Shown here one piece after another: positions 36,815 through 49,213 of a stretch of 64,000 bases of DNA. Position 1 is the stretch's first letter. Every line of letters starts with the position of its first letter. The stretch comes from Kudoa neothunni (lineage: Eukaryota; Cnidaria). The notes under the pieces are model-generated. The model was not told the origin of the DNA. It searched no databases and saw only the letters and a list, made by a program, of their open reading frames with translations. The DNA is taken from NCBI GenBank assembly GCA_964304625.1, contig OZ199840.1, forward strand, positions 1,984,001 through 2,048,000. The letters are read 5' to 3'. The translations under genes were made by a program, and so were the position numbers.

Positions 36815-39800
36815 TGAGTTAACCTGGTTGAAGTTGAAAGAAGGGAATGATGCAAAAATTCAACATGCTTCATGGATTGGAAAAAATGATTCTCTAGTAT
36901 AATTGAAATGATCCAATATTTTTCACCCTGGAATAGATTGGGATTGTAGAAAATGACATATACTATGTGGAATCGGTGCAAAACTACAACAACGAGAAAA
37001 TAGAGGTTTCAGTCCAGAAAATTACCTTTGATGGGAGTGAATCCATATATAATGGTTTCCCAGACTGGATGTACGAGGAAGAAATAACCAACAATGATCA
37101 CATGTATTGGTCGAGTACGGATGGAAACCTCCTGTTATATAGCAGAATCGATGACACCAATGTCCCAAAAACAACCACGATACCTCAGGAACTATCCGAT
37201 GGAGAGACCACCTCAAAACCAAAAGTACCCTACTCGCATGTATGCATTTCAAGTGGTATTGTTTCGTCTTTATGTCGACGTTTGGTTATAGCCTGGAGAA
37301 AATATCCCAATGATCGAAATGATTGTGGTGAATTTGAAAAATGGAATGAAATGGAAACTAAAACCGCCTCATGATATGACAAAAAATGAGGGTCTCATTT
37401 TTTACAGTGCAAAATGGGTTCTCTCTCAAGATGAAGTGTCATTGAGTTGGGGAAACCGATTCCAAAACCATCTTTTTCATATTTATTATTTTTTCACCAG
37501 AGGAGATATCTCCAACGACGGCATTCCATCAACGCCAGACAACCAGCCTATTTTAAAAGCAGGTTTTGAAGTATTTCATCAGCTGGCTTCTTTTGTGCAC
37601 TGATATCTTTATTACTATCCAATATTTAGATGTACGAATATCGAATTAAAGATGGATGGATTGATGAGATTATGGTAGATAGTTAGTTGGTTAAGTTTTA
37701 TTTTTTATACCTTTGATGTAGAGAAAGAAGATTTTGATTGATAAAGAAGGTCATTATGCTTATTTCGCAGCCCCTCTATTCAGTCCAATTCACGAAATAT
37801 CAATCGATGCGGAACCCGTTGATAATCAAGTCGAACCCAAAAACAGTTATATGCGGATTTATCGCTCAGATTTAACCCATATTTTTATGGAAGTGAATTT
37901 GATGTTGTCGATCCTTGGTGACTGGGAAGTAACTCAGTTGGTTTGCGTTAATCAAGACTATCTGTAAGTCAAAATTATGTTATTTAAATTTGACCATAAT
38001 ATTGGCAAAGATACTTTATGTCAAATGAGAGGAGTCCGTTAACACAAAATCTTTATTACGTAAACAAAAATATTGATATCGGCGATGAGGCCAACAACAA
38101 TGCAGATAATACCACGAAGCGGCCAGGTTCTGTGTATTATTCTCTTATGGAAGATCAAAGCACACATTGTATCACATGCAACATGGGAGAGTATCAAGAT
38201 TGTAAATATGCAGTTGCATATCCAAATAAAGAATGCAGCAACATCTTTATTGCCTGCACAAGTATTAATTGAAATAAAAAATAATTATATAAGGTAAATT
38301 ATTGATAGATGAATACGGGGACGAAATCAATGCGCTCTACAGCTACAACGAAGAGGATGGTCATAAAACCACAATTTACGCCACCTCCAAATCTGAAAGG
38401 CGATCTTGGGACGATCAAGACCCCTTCAAAACCAATGATATATCAATAAATTGTTTCACATTACATAACAAGGATAATGAAAGTATACAGCGGCGCATTC
38501 AACCAGCTAGGTGCATAAGTTTTAAAACTGTAGGCATTGAGGTTTGTGAATATTCCAAGTTGAGTGCTTTCAACGAATCTAAAGACTCCAGTGACAATGT
38601 TTCGAAGCTATTATTAATAAATGTGTAAATTTGAGGATATTTTAAATGTTTGTTGAAATATTTTGTAGATATGGAGGCCCTGAGAGTAGTTCGGTAAGTC
38701 ATAAGTGGTGTATGTTAAATCTATTGACTTTTTCTGTAATTAGGTAATGTTATTACCACCTATTAAACTGACGGAAAAATTCTTGAATGATATGCCAAAC
38801 ATAGTCGCAGTCGCAATCGATGGGTCTGGCACGTACGGGAGGGGTTCCAAGTACTCTAATAAAGATCTCAAGCAATAATGATTTAATTTTTACATAATTA
38901 AGAATTAGGTTCAAAGTTTATAAAAACTTAGGATTTCACGAATCCGAGGATATAGCAGATGTTATAAGGTATTAATTTGAACATATTTTTTAGTCTAACT
39001 GTTTTTTTCTCGCAGATTCTACATAGCCAATAGAAACATTAGCCAAAACAAAATCTGCATTTGGGGATGGGTATATTACTAAAATTATGATATAAATCTA
39101 AAAATATGAATTAAACGTGTGTATTGTTGTTAGTCTTATGGGGGTTTTATGTCACTCACAACTGTGGCTCGTCAAATCAATCTTATAAATTGTGCTATGG
39201 CCGTGGCCCCAGTTACCGACTGGTATTTTTATGGTAAAAAAATAAATAATCAATAAAGATTATTTCTCAATTTAATTCTAAAATTAGACAGTTTCTATAC
39301 CGAACGATATATGGGTTCCATTCATGAAAACGGCCTTAACTACCAAGTACAGATTATTCTTGATTAATTTAATGGATCATAGACTACCTCATTAATTCAA
39401 AATGTAAAAAACCTTACTGGATCACATTTATTTTTGGCTCATGGCTTAGATGATGGTAAACATTGATAAATTATGATTATTCTCACATACGTTTAGATAA
39501 CGTGAGTCCTGTGAATACAATTGTACTTTTGGATCTATTGAAAAAAGAAAAAATTGACGTGTCCTATTTTGTAAGTTATTTAATATACAAAAATTAATAA
39601 CTTTAATTTACGAAAATGTTCGAACAATTATACATATTCTCTTTGTCTATACTTAATATTATTAAGTTATATAATAAAAATTACATTAAAATCAACATAA
39701 TTATCATAATTAATTCATTTGGAGAAGCTTATAAAAAAAGGAAATTTTGTGTTAATTTATAAATAATTTGTTTATTATTTTATCAAAAATTACTAGAGTT

Positions 39801-39909
39801 ATTTCCCAGATTCGTCCATGGTTTTTACTGCGTTGAAGAATCTCTTCAAAAATGTTTTAGAATTAAAAAAATGATAAAAATACAATCTTGCTTTAATTTA
39901 ACTATTTAA
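36815..39909 (+). CDS. dipeptidyl peptidase 4 family serine protease (5' end not fixed)
   Basis: Sixteen exons join in phase: 36815-36896, 36937-37239, 37292-37570, 37630-37674, 37722-37963, 38011-38261, 38309-38624, 38669-38693, 38744-38850, 38909-38968, 39016-39070, 39134-39233, 39288-39346, 39383-39455, 39497-39570 and 39799-39909. Introns are 36 to 63 bp, except a last one of 228 bp. About 726 residues are visible; human DPP4 has 766. Family blocks in order are IVENDIYYVES, ITFDGSESIYNGFPDWMYEEE (the EE pair that binds the substrate N-terminus), VPYSHPGENIP, VSLSWGNRFQN, GDWEVTQL, HCITCNMGE, NVYGGPESS, DGSGTYGRGSK, IWGWSYGGFMSL (nucleophile Ser), VAPVTDWYFYDSFYTERYMG, AHGLDDDNVSP (catalytic Asp) and FPRFVHGF (probable catalytic His). 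The enzyme should release N-terminal X-Pro dipeptides. The N-terminal anchor and first propeller blades were not found. Confidence 0.88.
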
Positions 39910-40302
39910 ATTGATTTTATAAATAAAACGTAAATTTTTTTACTGAGATCGTATCAAATTATAAAATCTACATAATTAGATGAAAATTAATTTTACTCAA
40001 ACTGACATAACAATTAATACATCTATTTGAACCACTACCTAAATAAACACTGTTATTTTCATATAGAGTGATGATATAGTTAAATTATCAAATTATTTTT
40101 GAATTTTTAAAGGAATGTTAACTTCCACTAAACACCACTGTAAAAGTCGAAATAAATCCTATAAATAAAGTCGTGTAATTCGCGCAACAATTTAAAAATT
40201 TATAAAATAATTATCATTAAACGATTTGATAACCTTTGAAATTGTAATGATAAAATAAATTACTTTTTTAATATTTTAAAATTATCAGGCAGCGATTTCC
40301 GA

Positions 40303-40387
40303 TGCGTTTTAGTCCCCACACACCCTACCACTCATACCATGTATGAGGACAACTCCACATCATTTCTCAAAAAAATGTTTTAATGTA
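40303..40387 (+). other. exon-like segment, possible alternative 3' exon of the DPP4-like gene
   Basis: After a TTATCAGGCAG acceptor-like site, a frame reads FRCVLVPTHPTTHTMYED and ends SFLKKMF before a TAA. Its length and layout resemble the last DPP4 segment (strand, His, then a C-terminal helix ending CF), but the phase does not match the last upstream donor. It could be a duplicated or relic terminal exon. Confidence 0.3.
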
Positions 40388-41044
40388 TCTACCTTTAGGT
40401 GGGGTAAGTATTTTCATTATATTTGCATTAAAAATAAAAAACCAGTCTACTCTAACAAGAAAACAGATGTAAGTAAAATAAATATATTGATATTTAATTA
40501 AATGTTTAGACTTTTTCGTGTCTTTTTTGGGCGATAATTAGGTCAAAATGGGGCTCCTTATCAGTTAAAGATATACATAAATCATAATATTTGAATGAAC
40601 TATATATATATATTAATATTTTAGTAAAAAATCAGATGTTGATTATTGTGCATGCGCATGTGCGAAATCGATATTTGTAATTTTTTTGTTTAATTATGAA
40701 TTTAAAAATTAAATGAGGAAAATTAACATATGGCTCCACATTTAATGCTAAATTTTAATTTATATAAGATTTGAGTATAAATTGATTCTATGTTGAAGTA
40801 TAAAAATTTAAAATAATATAACAACAAAAATAAATAACTTAACTTTGACGTTAATGAAAGTTTACGTCTTACTTTCCTTATAGTCTAATTAAAAAATAAA
40901 TAATATTTTTAATAATTCTACCCATTTAAAAACACTTACCTAGTCATCAATCTTCCCATTAAAAATCAAATATTACATAATTTATTTATTTATGAATAGA
41001 AAATAGTAGATTGAAATAAAGTTAAATCTCAATAAAATTCATCA

Positions 41045-41250
41045 AATGTTTATTTGTTTATTAGATTTATATCAGCTACGGTTGCGCAAGAATCACACAT
41101 GATATATTTTCGAGAGAGATTCTGATTACTTAGAATCGGTACACTATGAGCGAAGCAAGCTTGGTTGAAAAATTTTTTGTTGAATCAGGGCGTGAGTTTC
41201 TGATCCCAAGTAACTATCTCCTGGAACCCTAAGCGAGAAGCCCTGCTCTA
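41045..41250 (+). repeat. dispersed repeat, copy 1 (inverted relative to 52.5 kb)
   Basis: Two blocks match the reverse complement of 52505-52850. The first is near 41048-41140, including CGAGAGAGATTCTGATTACTT. The second is near 41195-41245, including AGTAACTATCTCC and AAGCCCTG. The gap between the blocks is shorter here, indicating an internal deletion. Downstream, GGG followed by TTAA at 41508-41511 may mark its end. Confidence 0.6.
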
Positions 41251-44200
41251 AATCGAGCTGATACAACAAGAATTCATATTTCTAATTCAACAATACAGCA
41301 GGTACTTGACACTTGACCGAGGATTTCAATTAATCAAAATGGGGAATAAAATTGAATAATATAATGTAAAAAATTTAACTAAACAAAAGATAGATAACTT
41401 TTATGAACTTGCGTGAAATTTGGACTTTAAACTTCGATTTTTAAAGGAGGAAAATCAGCATTTAATGCATTGGTGGACTGGTGGAACCCAGAGGAGTCCA
41501 TAAAGGGTTAATTACTATTAAGCTTATAAGCATATCTAAAAAATTATAAAAATCATTTTTTTTTATTTTAGTTTTAATATCTTTTAAGTTAACCTAAAAT
41601 TTTAATTAACTCTGTATGGAATGAAGAAAAATGTGCATTACAGCCAACAACGGTTATTGCGTAAGTGGATATTGCACATTTTCCGTTATGTGCCACTATT
41701 TTATCGTTTAATAAGATGCTGCTCTCTCTTATAAATCTTTTAAGTTATTAAGAAAACATTTTGAATTATTTATTTAAATAGATTTTCTCTATAGATACTA
41801 GAAAATGGATATCATGCACTAATTTTAGTCACCATTAAATTGATCAATATCTCCAAATCAAAGTGTATTGTCATTATTTGGTTATTTTTATTTTAAAGAA
41901 GTAGAGCGGAATTAAACGTTGATTTCAAAATTTTTATATTAATAAACATTATTCATGGTTAATTTATTAAACAATAAAAATGGAATTAATAGTCAACGCA
42001 GAAAAAACTTTATATTATAATTTCTAATTTTATCCAAGTGAATAAATTTTTCACTACATTGGTTCCATTACAGGAATGCGCGTTGTTCTTTAAAGCTGAG
42101 TAGATTCGTTGATTTTAATCTATCTGTGGTCATTGTGCATCAAGAAAATAAATATAATGATACAAAGTTTTGTACACTTTCATTGTTAGATTGTTTTAGG
42201 TTTAAATCAACTCTAATATTTGTCATAAAATAGATGGTAATTAAAACACAGAATAAATTTCTTCATTAAAGCGGATTTTAATCGCTGAATAAATCTGGAA
42301 ATTTTTTAAAAACAATGTATAAAGCATTTTTATTACATTTAATGTAAATAATGTAACTACGACAAATGGTCAATGATAATGTGGATGACATTTAAATATT
42401 GTTTATAAAAAACTGTGTACTTAATTGCTAAATACAAATTGATTTCTTTTATACATATATCCCTGAGAGCCTAATATCAATGATCGAATTGATGATAAAT
42501 CAAATATAGATGATCCGATAGAATTCTGGAGGAATCAGACCAACGACAATCAATTATAACAAAATAATTGAAATCGATAATCATTGATTAATACTAAACT
42601 AAAATATCTATCTCTAAAATTTGCGAGAAACGTATTAAATGTTTGGGATAGATTAACTCATTCATTAAATCTTATATGAAATTTTAAAATGATGTAACAA
42701 ACAAATAATTAACAGGTATAACATGTTTAAAAATAATCATACATTACATTAATCTCGAAACATTACTATGTTTTTTCTTATACCTGCGCAATCCAACGGT
42801 TATATGGAGCAGAATTTTTATTTTATTCCATTTTAAATTCTCCAAAAAGTGCGCACTAGCGTTATATGGATGTTTTCTCTGTTCAAAAGAATCTTTACAA
42901 ATAAAAAGAAGAAAATTATTATAGGAGGCGGAAGATTTTGTTATAATTGCTCAAAGTCATATAATTATGCTCTTCTGTAAATAAATATTTTATTTTATGC
43001 TTCTGAAATCGATAATATTTTAATTTTATATAACTTTTAATATAAAATTTATCTTTGAGAATAAGATTTTCATCAATTCATAAAATTATAGGCAAATAAC
43101 GAGAAAAAGTAATTTAAAGACATTGTACTCCGTATTAATTTGTCTGTTGTTATGATGAAAATAAGTAATGTCGAAAAAATTAAATATTCTTTAAATAAAT
43201 TTATCACATGTGTTATATTATTTATTATAGATGATGTATAAATACGTATTATTATTATTTTTAAACAACTGTTAAACAATTCCGATGGTAAATATCTTCT
43301 ATTGCTAAATAAATACCTTTTAAATTTAGCAAGAGAAAACCGCTAAAAAATGTATAAACTAAAACGTCATTATTAATTATTGAAAATGATGTTTAATTGT
43401 AAAAATTTTAAAATTTTAGTATTGTAATTAAAATTGTTTTTAAATTCCCCAAAAATGCCTACGATTATAAATGATAAGTATTAAAAAGCGAATAAAATAT
43501 TGGAACAAATTTCATGTTTCATATTTAATCATCATGCTTTTTAAGCCAAAATTACAAATTAAAATTTTTAAAACCATTTTTATAAAAGTATTTTATTATT
43601 TTCTTCAACTGTGTTAGTATCTAATTGCATCATTGTTAAAAAAATAAAAATTAATACAAAGATAAACGATTATATCGGATGAAATAAAAAATTTTAAAAT
43701 TAAATGTAAAATAACAACTTCATTCTAAATACTCGCGCATCCGTATATGTCGTGGTTCGTACGTGTGTATCTTTTGCTTTTTCTTACCCAACCAAACCTA
43801 GGCAAATCCAAATCTGTTTATATTTTAATTCATAAAACTAGATTTAAAAAAATAATTTGTCGCAATTAATTTGGAAAGAACACCATCCTAGATACACAAG
43901 ATACACAAGATTATCAAGCTTATCTTTAATTCTCTACTTTTAAAGTTTTAATAAATCCAACAAGATGGTTATATCATTATTAATCAGTTAGATCATGCAA
44001 AACACGTGAAATTATAGAATCTTATTTTTTATTCTTATAACAACAATCCATCTATTTGAAATGAAAATGCTCAATATGATGCAAATCACAATTAAAATGA
44101 TCACCTCACGTAGGTATTCAACGTGCAGAATGCTATTACAGAAATACGCTGAACATTTTAATTCAAGACCCAAATGGATTGAATAATTTCTACTCAATGA

Positions 44201-45358
44201 TAAATAGAATATCTAATGTTGTAAAGTATATTGAGAAATGTACCGTTATGACAATTTTTCTGAAAATAATTGAGTTTTATATTTCACGCACGCGCAACAA
44301 CCGTTGTTGACTGTAAATATGAGAAAGTTATTGGTCTAAATTAAACGCTCTTTATCACACTGAGAAAATTATTTCCTAATTAAAGTTATTTTAAAAAATC
44401 AATAAAAACACACGAACAATAGGTGTTTTTATTGAAATATTAGATCACCACTAATCTTCATATTTTAATACATTATATATCTGTTTGTTTAAAATTGGGG
44501 ATAATATCTTTATGGCTCGAAAGTCATAAAAAATACTGAACTAACATTTAATTTTTTTACTCCATTATATAATCATGAAATTAATATCAATGTACATATT
44601 TCATATAACACTATATTAATTCCCACTCCTTAAGCGATAATTCTATAATTATCTGTTCTTTTTCAAAGTTCGGATTCTTATCTAACTCACTATAGTGTCA
44701 ATCCGCACTTATTAACTACAGTACACAGCACAGAAGGTAATCGATAATTCGCACCAGTCACGCATGCGCATGTTCTTTTATTTTGTATTTTTGTTATTTT
44801 TCAGCATGTATATTACTCCGTTTATTTAAATAGAATAACAAAAAAATATTATTAAGATTATCAAGATTATTTGACTGAAAAATAATCTAAAATTTTTGTT
44901 TTAGTCATATTTATTGATAAATTATTTATGCTCTTTAACATTAGGATAAAAGTTGGTGAATGGTCAGTTCTTAAAAATTGAAAATACCATTTTATTTCCT
45001 ATTCATATTTTAGCATAATATGAAATAAATATTTACATTTAAATCGTAAAATCTGTATTTATGTGCATCTATAGGATTCTTTAATTGGCAACCAACACTG
45101 TGTTGGATTATAATTTTTCCCTCGTATCCGATATCCACTAATAACCATTTAATCTATGTGGTTTGGCTGAAAAAGGGCGTATTATCGGTTAGTCACGCGA
45201 TACAACAGATTGATAATTTCCTAGTTTAATTCAAAAATATTTTTTAAGACTTATCTTGTTACAATCACAAAAATATTATAAAATGTTTCACCCAACATAA
45301 ACTTTGAATACGTCGTATCGACAGAAGTGAGTAATATCGGCCGCCTACTGCTGTATTT

Positions 45359-45373
45359 ACACACACACACACA
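45359..45373 (+). repeat. (AC)n microsatellite
   Basis: Seven AC units in tandem. Confidence 0.9.
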
Positions 45374-45745
45374 GAATTTAAAAGCTTTCCCTCACAATTA
45401 TAACGATGATTGTGTCAACTGTTTGTTATATGCAAAAAATCTCGTAACAATTTCCTAAATACAATCTACATTTACATTCTTAGATCCAAATATTTAAATT
45501 AATCATCTATTATTAAATATAATAAAAATTTAATCAAACAAAAAAATCAGCCTAATCTAGAAACGGTTCGTAATGATGATTTTTATTGATATAACTATGT
45601 TTAGTTGATGTCTGGACAAAATCATCAAGTGGAAAATAGAACAGTATATGAAAAGCTATATGAAAATATGCTACAGTTTTTGAAAGACCGTTTCCAACAA
45701 GTGTAATTAATCTCCGTCGGAAGAGGAGACACAATCTCTAACAAA

Positions 45746-46174
45746 CTAATATTTGTATTTGGTTGAGTAATCTTTGGGTGAGATAACGAGACCGCGTCCT
45801 TTTCTTGCGCCTCTATAAACAGTTTCTATGATATCTATCATTTCCTGTGGATGTTCGATAGCCCAGTTGATTTTGTTGTTATTACCAGTGCCCAAATCGA
45901 TCATCATATGTTTGTTGCGGAAGAAAAACATCACAGTGCAGGGATCGTACAATTCGTACATCTTGTTGAAATCTGTCACTTGAGAAATATCCACCACATA
46001 GATTACGGCGAAGTTTCTCACCAGTTTGGCGATTTTGAAGAGGGTTTCATCCATCATCATACAGGTGGGATCCCAATCATGTCCAAATCTGATAACAACC
46101 ACTTTGTCCTCTTCGCTCAATATGGCTTGATCGACTTGCCAGCCGTTGGTCAAATGTGGTAGCATACACGACAT
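45746..46174 (-). CDS. TXNL4A: U5 snRNP 15 kDa protein TXNL4A (DIM1), thioredoxin-like
   Basis: A single minus-strand exon from ATG 46174 to TAG 45746 encodes 142 residues, exactly the length of human TXNL4A. Near-invariant blocks are present: LPHLTNGWQVDQAILSEEDK, VVVIRFGHDWDPTCM, NFAVIYVVDISQV, MYELYDPCTVMFFFRNKHM, IDLGTGNNNKINW and GARKGRGLVISPKDYSTKY. The protein is a core component of the U5 and tri-snRNP in the spliceosome and is essential for pre-mRNA splicing. I chose ATG 46174 because the preceding codons follow a TATTTAG acceptor-like site and the family starts MSYMLPHL. No intron interrupts it, unusual next to its intron-rich neighbours. Confidence 0.97.
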   Translation of the reverse strand: MSCMLPHLTNGWQVDQAILSEEDKVVVIRFGHDWDPTCMMMDETLFKIAKLVRNFAVIYVVDISQVTDFNKMYELYDPCTVMFFFRNKHMMIDLGTGNNNKINWAIEHPQEMIDIIETVYRGARKGRGLVISPKDYSTKYKY

Positions 46175-46630
46175 ATTGCCCACCTAAATAACAACTTTTG
46201 AGCGTGCGCAATACAAAACCCTTTACTATCTACACTGTCGTTTAAGTAGAAATGATCTAATTTTTTAACTCGAAAACCCACGATAAAAGGAAACATTTTA
46301 AATATCTAGTGTGAGCTTTACCTGACATGAATCATTTGAGCACACATTACACTGCTGGTGTAATCAAATATTTTTTCTTTATTCAGCGTCATTGTAACAC
46401 ATGTGAAATCGGTGAACTATTGATATTTGGGAAGTATTACCTATATAGCTTGATTGTGATACGCAGGTTATATTATGTATTATATTATTTTGCATTGTAT
46501 TGTATTGTTATATTTTCCGTGGAATTTTACGGAAAAATATTTGTTAATTAGCCATTGTATCTATGTAAAACAACTGTAACGTTGTATTAAATGAAGTTTG
46601 TACTCAGGGTAGAGTAATTGTACGTACGCC

Positions 46631-46753
46631 ATGAACGCCAAGAACAGCACCGGAAGTAGTGTAGGAGATAGTGATGTTAACGCTAAAAAGAATAGTTTTT
46701 TCAACGTCGATGACTGGTTTTGTCGCTTTTCAGAGTGGGAGTTGAAAATCTAA
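46631..46753 (+). mobile_element. MULE N-terminal fragment
   Basis: An ATG-led frame of 40 codons reads MNAKNSTGSSVGDSDVNAKK and then NSFFNVDDW, ending at TAA. At both DNA and protein level it matches the N-terminus of the MULE at 10444 (MDSNESGGSNLDVNTNENSF). It therefore looks like the beginning of a third, mostly deleted copy, just upstream of TXNL4A and in the opposite orientation to that gene. Confidence 0.5.
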
Positions 46754-49213
46754 CAGTTCGAATTTCTAGACAAAAATAATATTTCCATATTAAATTGCAG
46801 TCACTGAGGGTGCACTAAAACGATGTGATCCAGTATTAAAATGTCACATTAAAGTACATCTATGGTATTATTCAATGATTTAAATAATAGAGTAAATACT
46901 CTTTATTTTGTAAGCCACATTAGTTATTAGAAGAAGGATTTGTTCAGATGTATAGTTTATAAATTAAATTTTGCAATCTTAATAAGTTTCTGTAATTATG
47001 TTATATATTTAGAAACTTGTCGACGATAATTACGATATCTTACATGTAACCAAAATTATATAAGTTCAGAGTTTAAGAATATTCTATCATAATTAATATG
47101 GTTCCTTTGAAAATTAAATGAAGATGTATAATTACTCTCTTGAAATCAAAACAAATAATTATTTTATTTAAATAGTGGTTTAATTTATATAAATTTGTTC
47201 AAATACTTTGATGCTTGACCAAATAAACTATTTTTCTGCTAAGTGTAGTGAAAACTAACCCATTAGTATTAATTTATAGAGATTAGTTCTCGATAAATTA
47301 TCAGATTGACATAAATAATATTTTTTAATTTTCTTCGAATAGACCAAAATATAGTTGATCACTGTTATTTGTAGATAGGCTGTGACCCTTCCGGCACGGC
47401 GCGAAAAAATATTCCTCCCTTACGACGTGGTTCGCCGGGACCCCAGAAAAAACTATCTTAATGATCTTTAATTTATTAGTGCCATGATTTAAACAATTTA
47501 TAAATTATTTATAAGATGTTCTGTATAGGCAATTAAATTGATTATGGATCATTAATAAACTTCAAAACAGAGTCCCATAATGCACAAATATCGGCTATTT
47601 AAAATTAAGGAAGAATTTAATTGTAAAAAATTAAAATTAAACATATTTTAACCGAAAACAAAGTAATCTGCAACATTAAAATCACTTAAAAGGAAGAAAT
47701 CATAAGTAAAGTTGATCTGAGAAGACTGCAACAGCATGACCTTATAAAATCAGACACACAAATTAACAATAAATTAACAATAAATGGGTTGAAATGAATA
47801 AAGGTATCTTGGCTCTAATCTGTAGTTTACCCTAATTCGTTAATTTTTAAGGCGCAGCTCAAATTAACTCTTGATATTTGATTTATACGTCCTTTTTTCC
47901 GACTTAATTTGTTATTAGAAAACTTGATCTGTTGTGTAATTTTAAATTTTCACTGAATTGCTCGGTTTAAACAAATTTTTCCTTTAAATTTAATAATATA
48001 AGAAGTAGGTTTTCATAATTACAAAAGTAATAAAACAAAAAAATTCCATTATATTTAAATTACTTCATTGATTTTTCTTAATAATCATTAAATTTAAAAG
48101 TTTAACGGAGGAACTTCTTACATCGATCTAGTGACAAGCTTATATTAGCGAAAAGCAAATATGAAATTAGATAAGTTATTTTGGGATTAAGACTCGATAA
48201 TCCGCGGTGAAATTCTATAATAAGCAAAGTTTCATCATTTACTCGATTAAATGTTACATTATAAATCTTTAAATCTACAATTATATGAGAAAAATTAATT
48301 TTTACAGTACTTGTGTGTTTTCCTTAAAAACGAAACACATTTTTGTCTCTAAAGACACAAAAATCATTAAAATTAGCCGATAATAATTTTTTGAAATGAA
48401 TTATTTTTATGCCATTTCAAGTGTTGTAAATATTTAGAGGAATTTCGAAATTTGCGGATGGATTAGATTTGTCTATAGAAAGTTAGATTCAAATTCGGAC
48501 AGGGAGGGCTACGGGCCATTATAACACATAATTAAGCCATCAGAATATGTAAATATGAAACTTAAATTTTTATGAAAAAATTAAGCTTTGTAAATTTTTT
48601 GATTCAAAAATATAACATTTCAATAGTTTAACCGTAAAAATCTTGATTCTACCCGTTTCCGAATAAGGTCTTCCTATATATTCTTCAATGAAATATAATT
48701 TCTAGATATATTTATCAATAAAATGTTATTAATAAGGTTAAATTTAATTTTACATCAACTTAATGTAAATTTATAAAACACACTATCCTAATCTGCCGGC
48801 CGGGCGAATGGACAATGCCAAAAATAAAACATTCGCATTGTAATGGCTTACATACAGAGGATGCCCCAATGTGTGTTTTTAGAAAATTGCAAAACACATA
48901 ATTGTGTTATATTTTTGTACCCGAGCATATTGTAAAATGATGATTAGTTGGTTCGTGCAAAAATCGTGAAGTTTAGATGGGCAAAACATTTTGAATTCGA
49001 TGTTCTCGTTACTACCCCATTACCAACCTCGCTATATCTAGATCTAGATTCGACTGTATTTACGTATGTCTCTAAAATTATGCATATCAACCTTAAAATA
49101 AAAAAAGAGTATAGTCATATTGAAATATAACACAAAAACTAAGAATTATGTAATAGTTAGGTAAACGATACAATATATTTTAGTATGGTTCTGTGCTGCG
49201 AATACCATAGCGA
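46754..49213. other. gene-free A+T-rich stretch
   Basis: No gene is supported. Two short G+C-rich patches near 47395-47450 and 48795-48815 are isolated and unexplained. Confidence 0.4.

Larger units (their letters stand above)
39910..45745. other. long gene-free A+T-rich stretch
   Basis: Apart from the exon-like segment near 40.3 kb and a dispersed repeat copy at 41.0-41.25 kb, no coding sequence is supported. Frames here are short and of A+T-driven composition. An (AC)n run lies at 45359-45373. Confidence 0.5.

Noticed and set aside
37022-37291. Alternative frames on both strands within the DPP4-like exons
   Set aside because: They overlap exons whose DPP4 family blocks and splice phases close exactly.
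45851-46162. 103-codon plus-strand frame
   Set aside because: It is the antisense of the highly conserved TXNL4A coding sequence.
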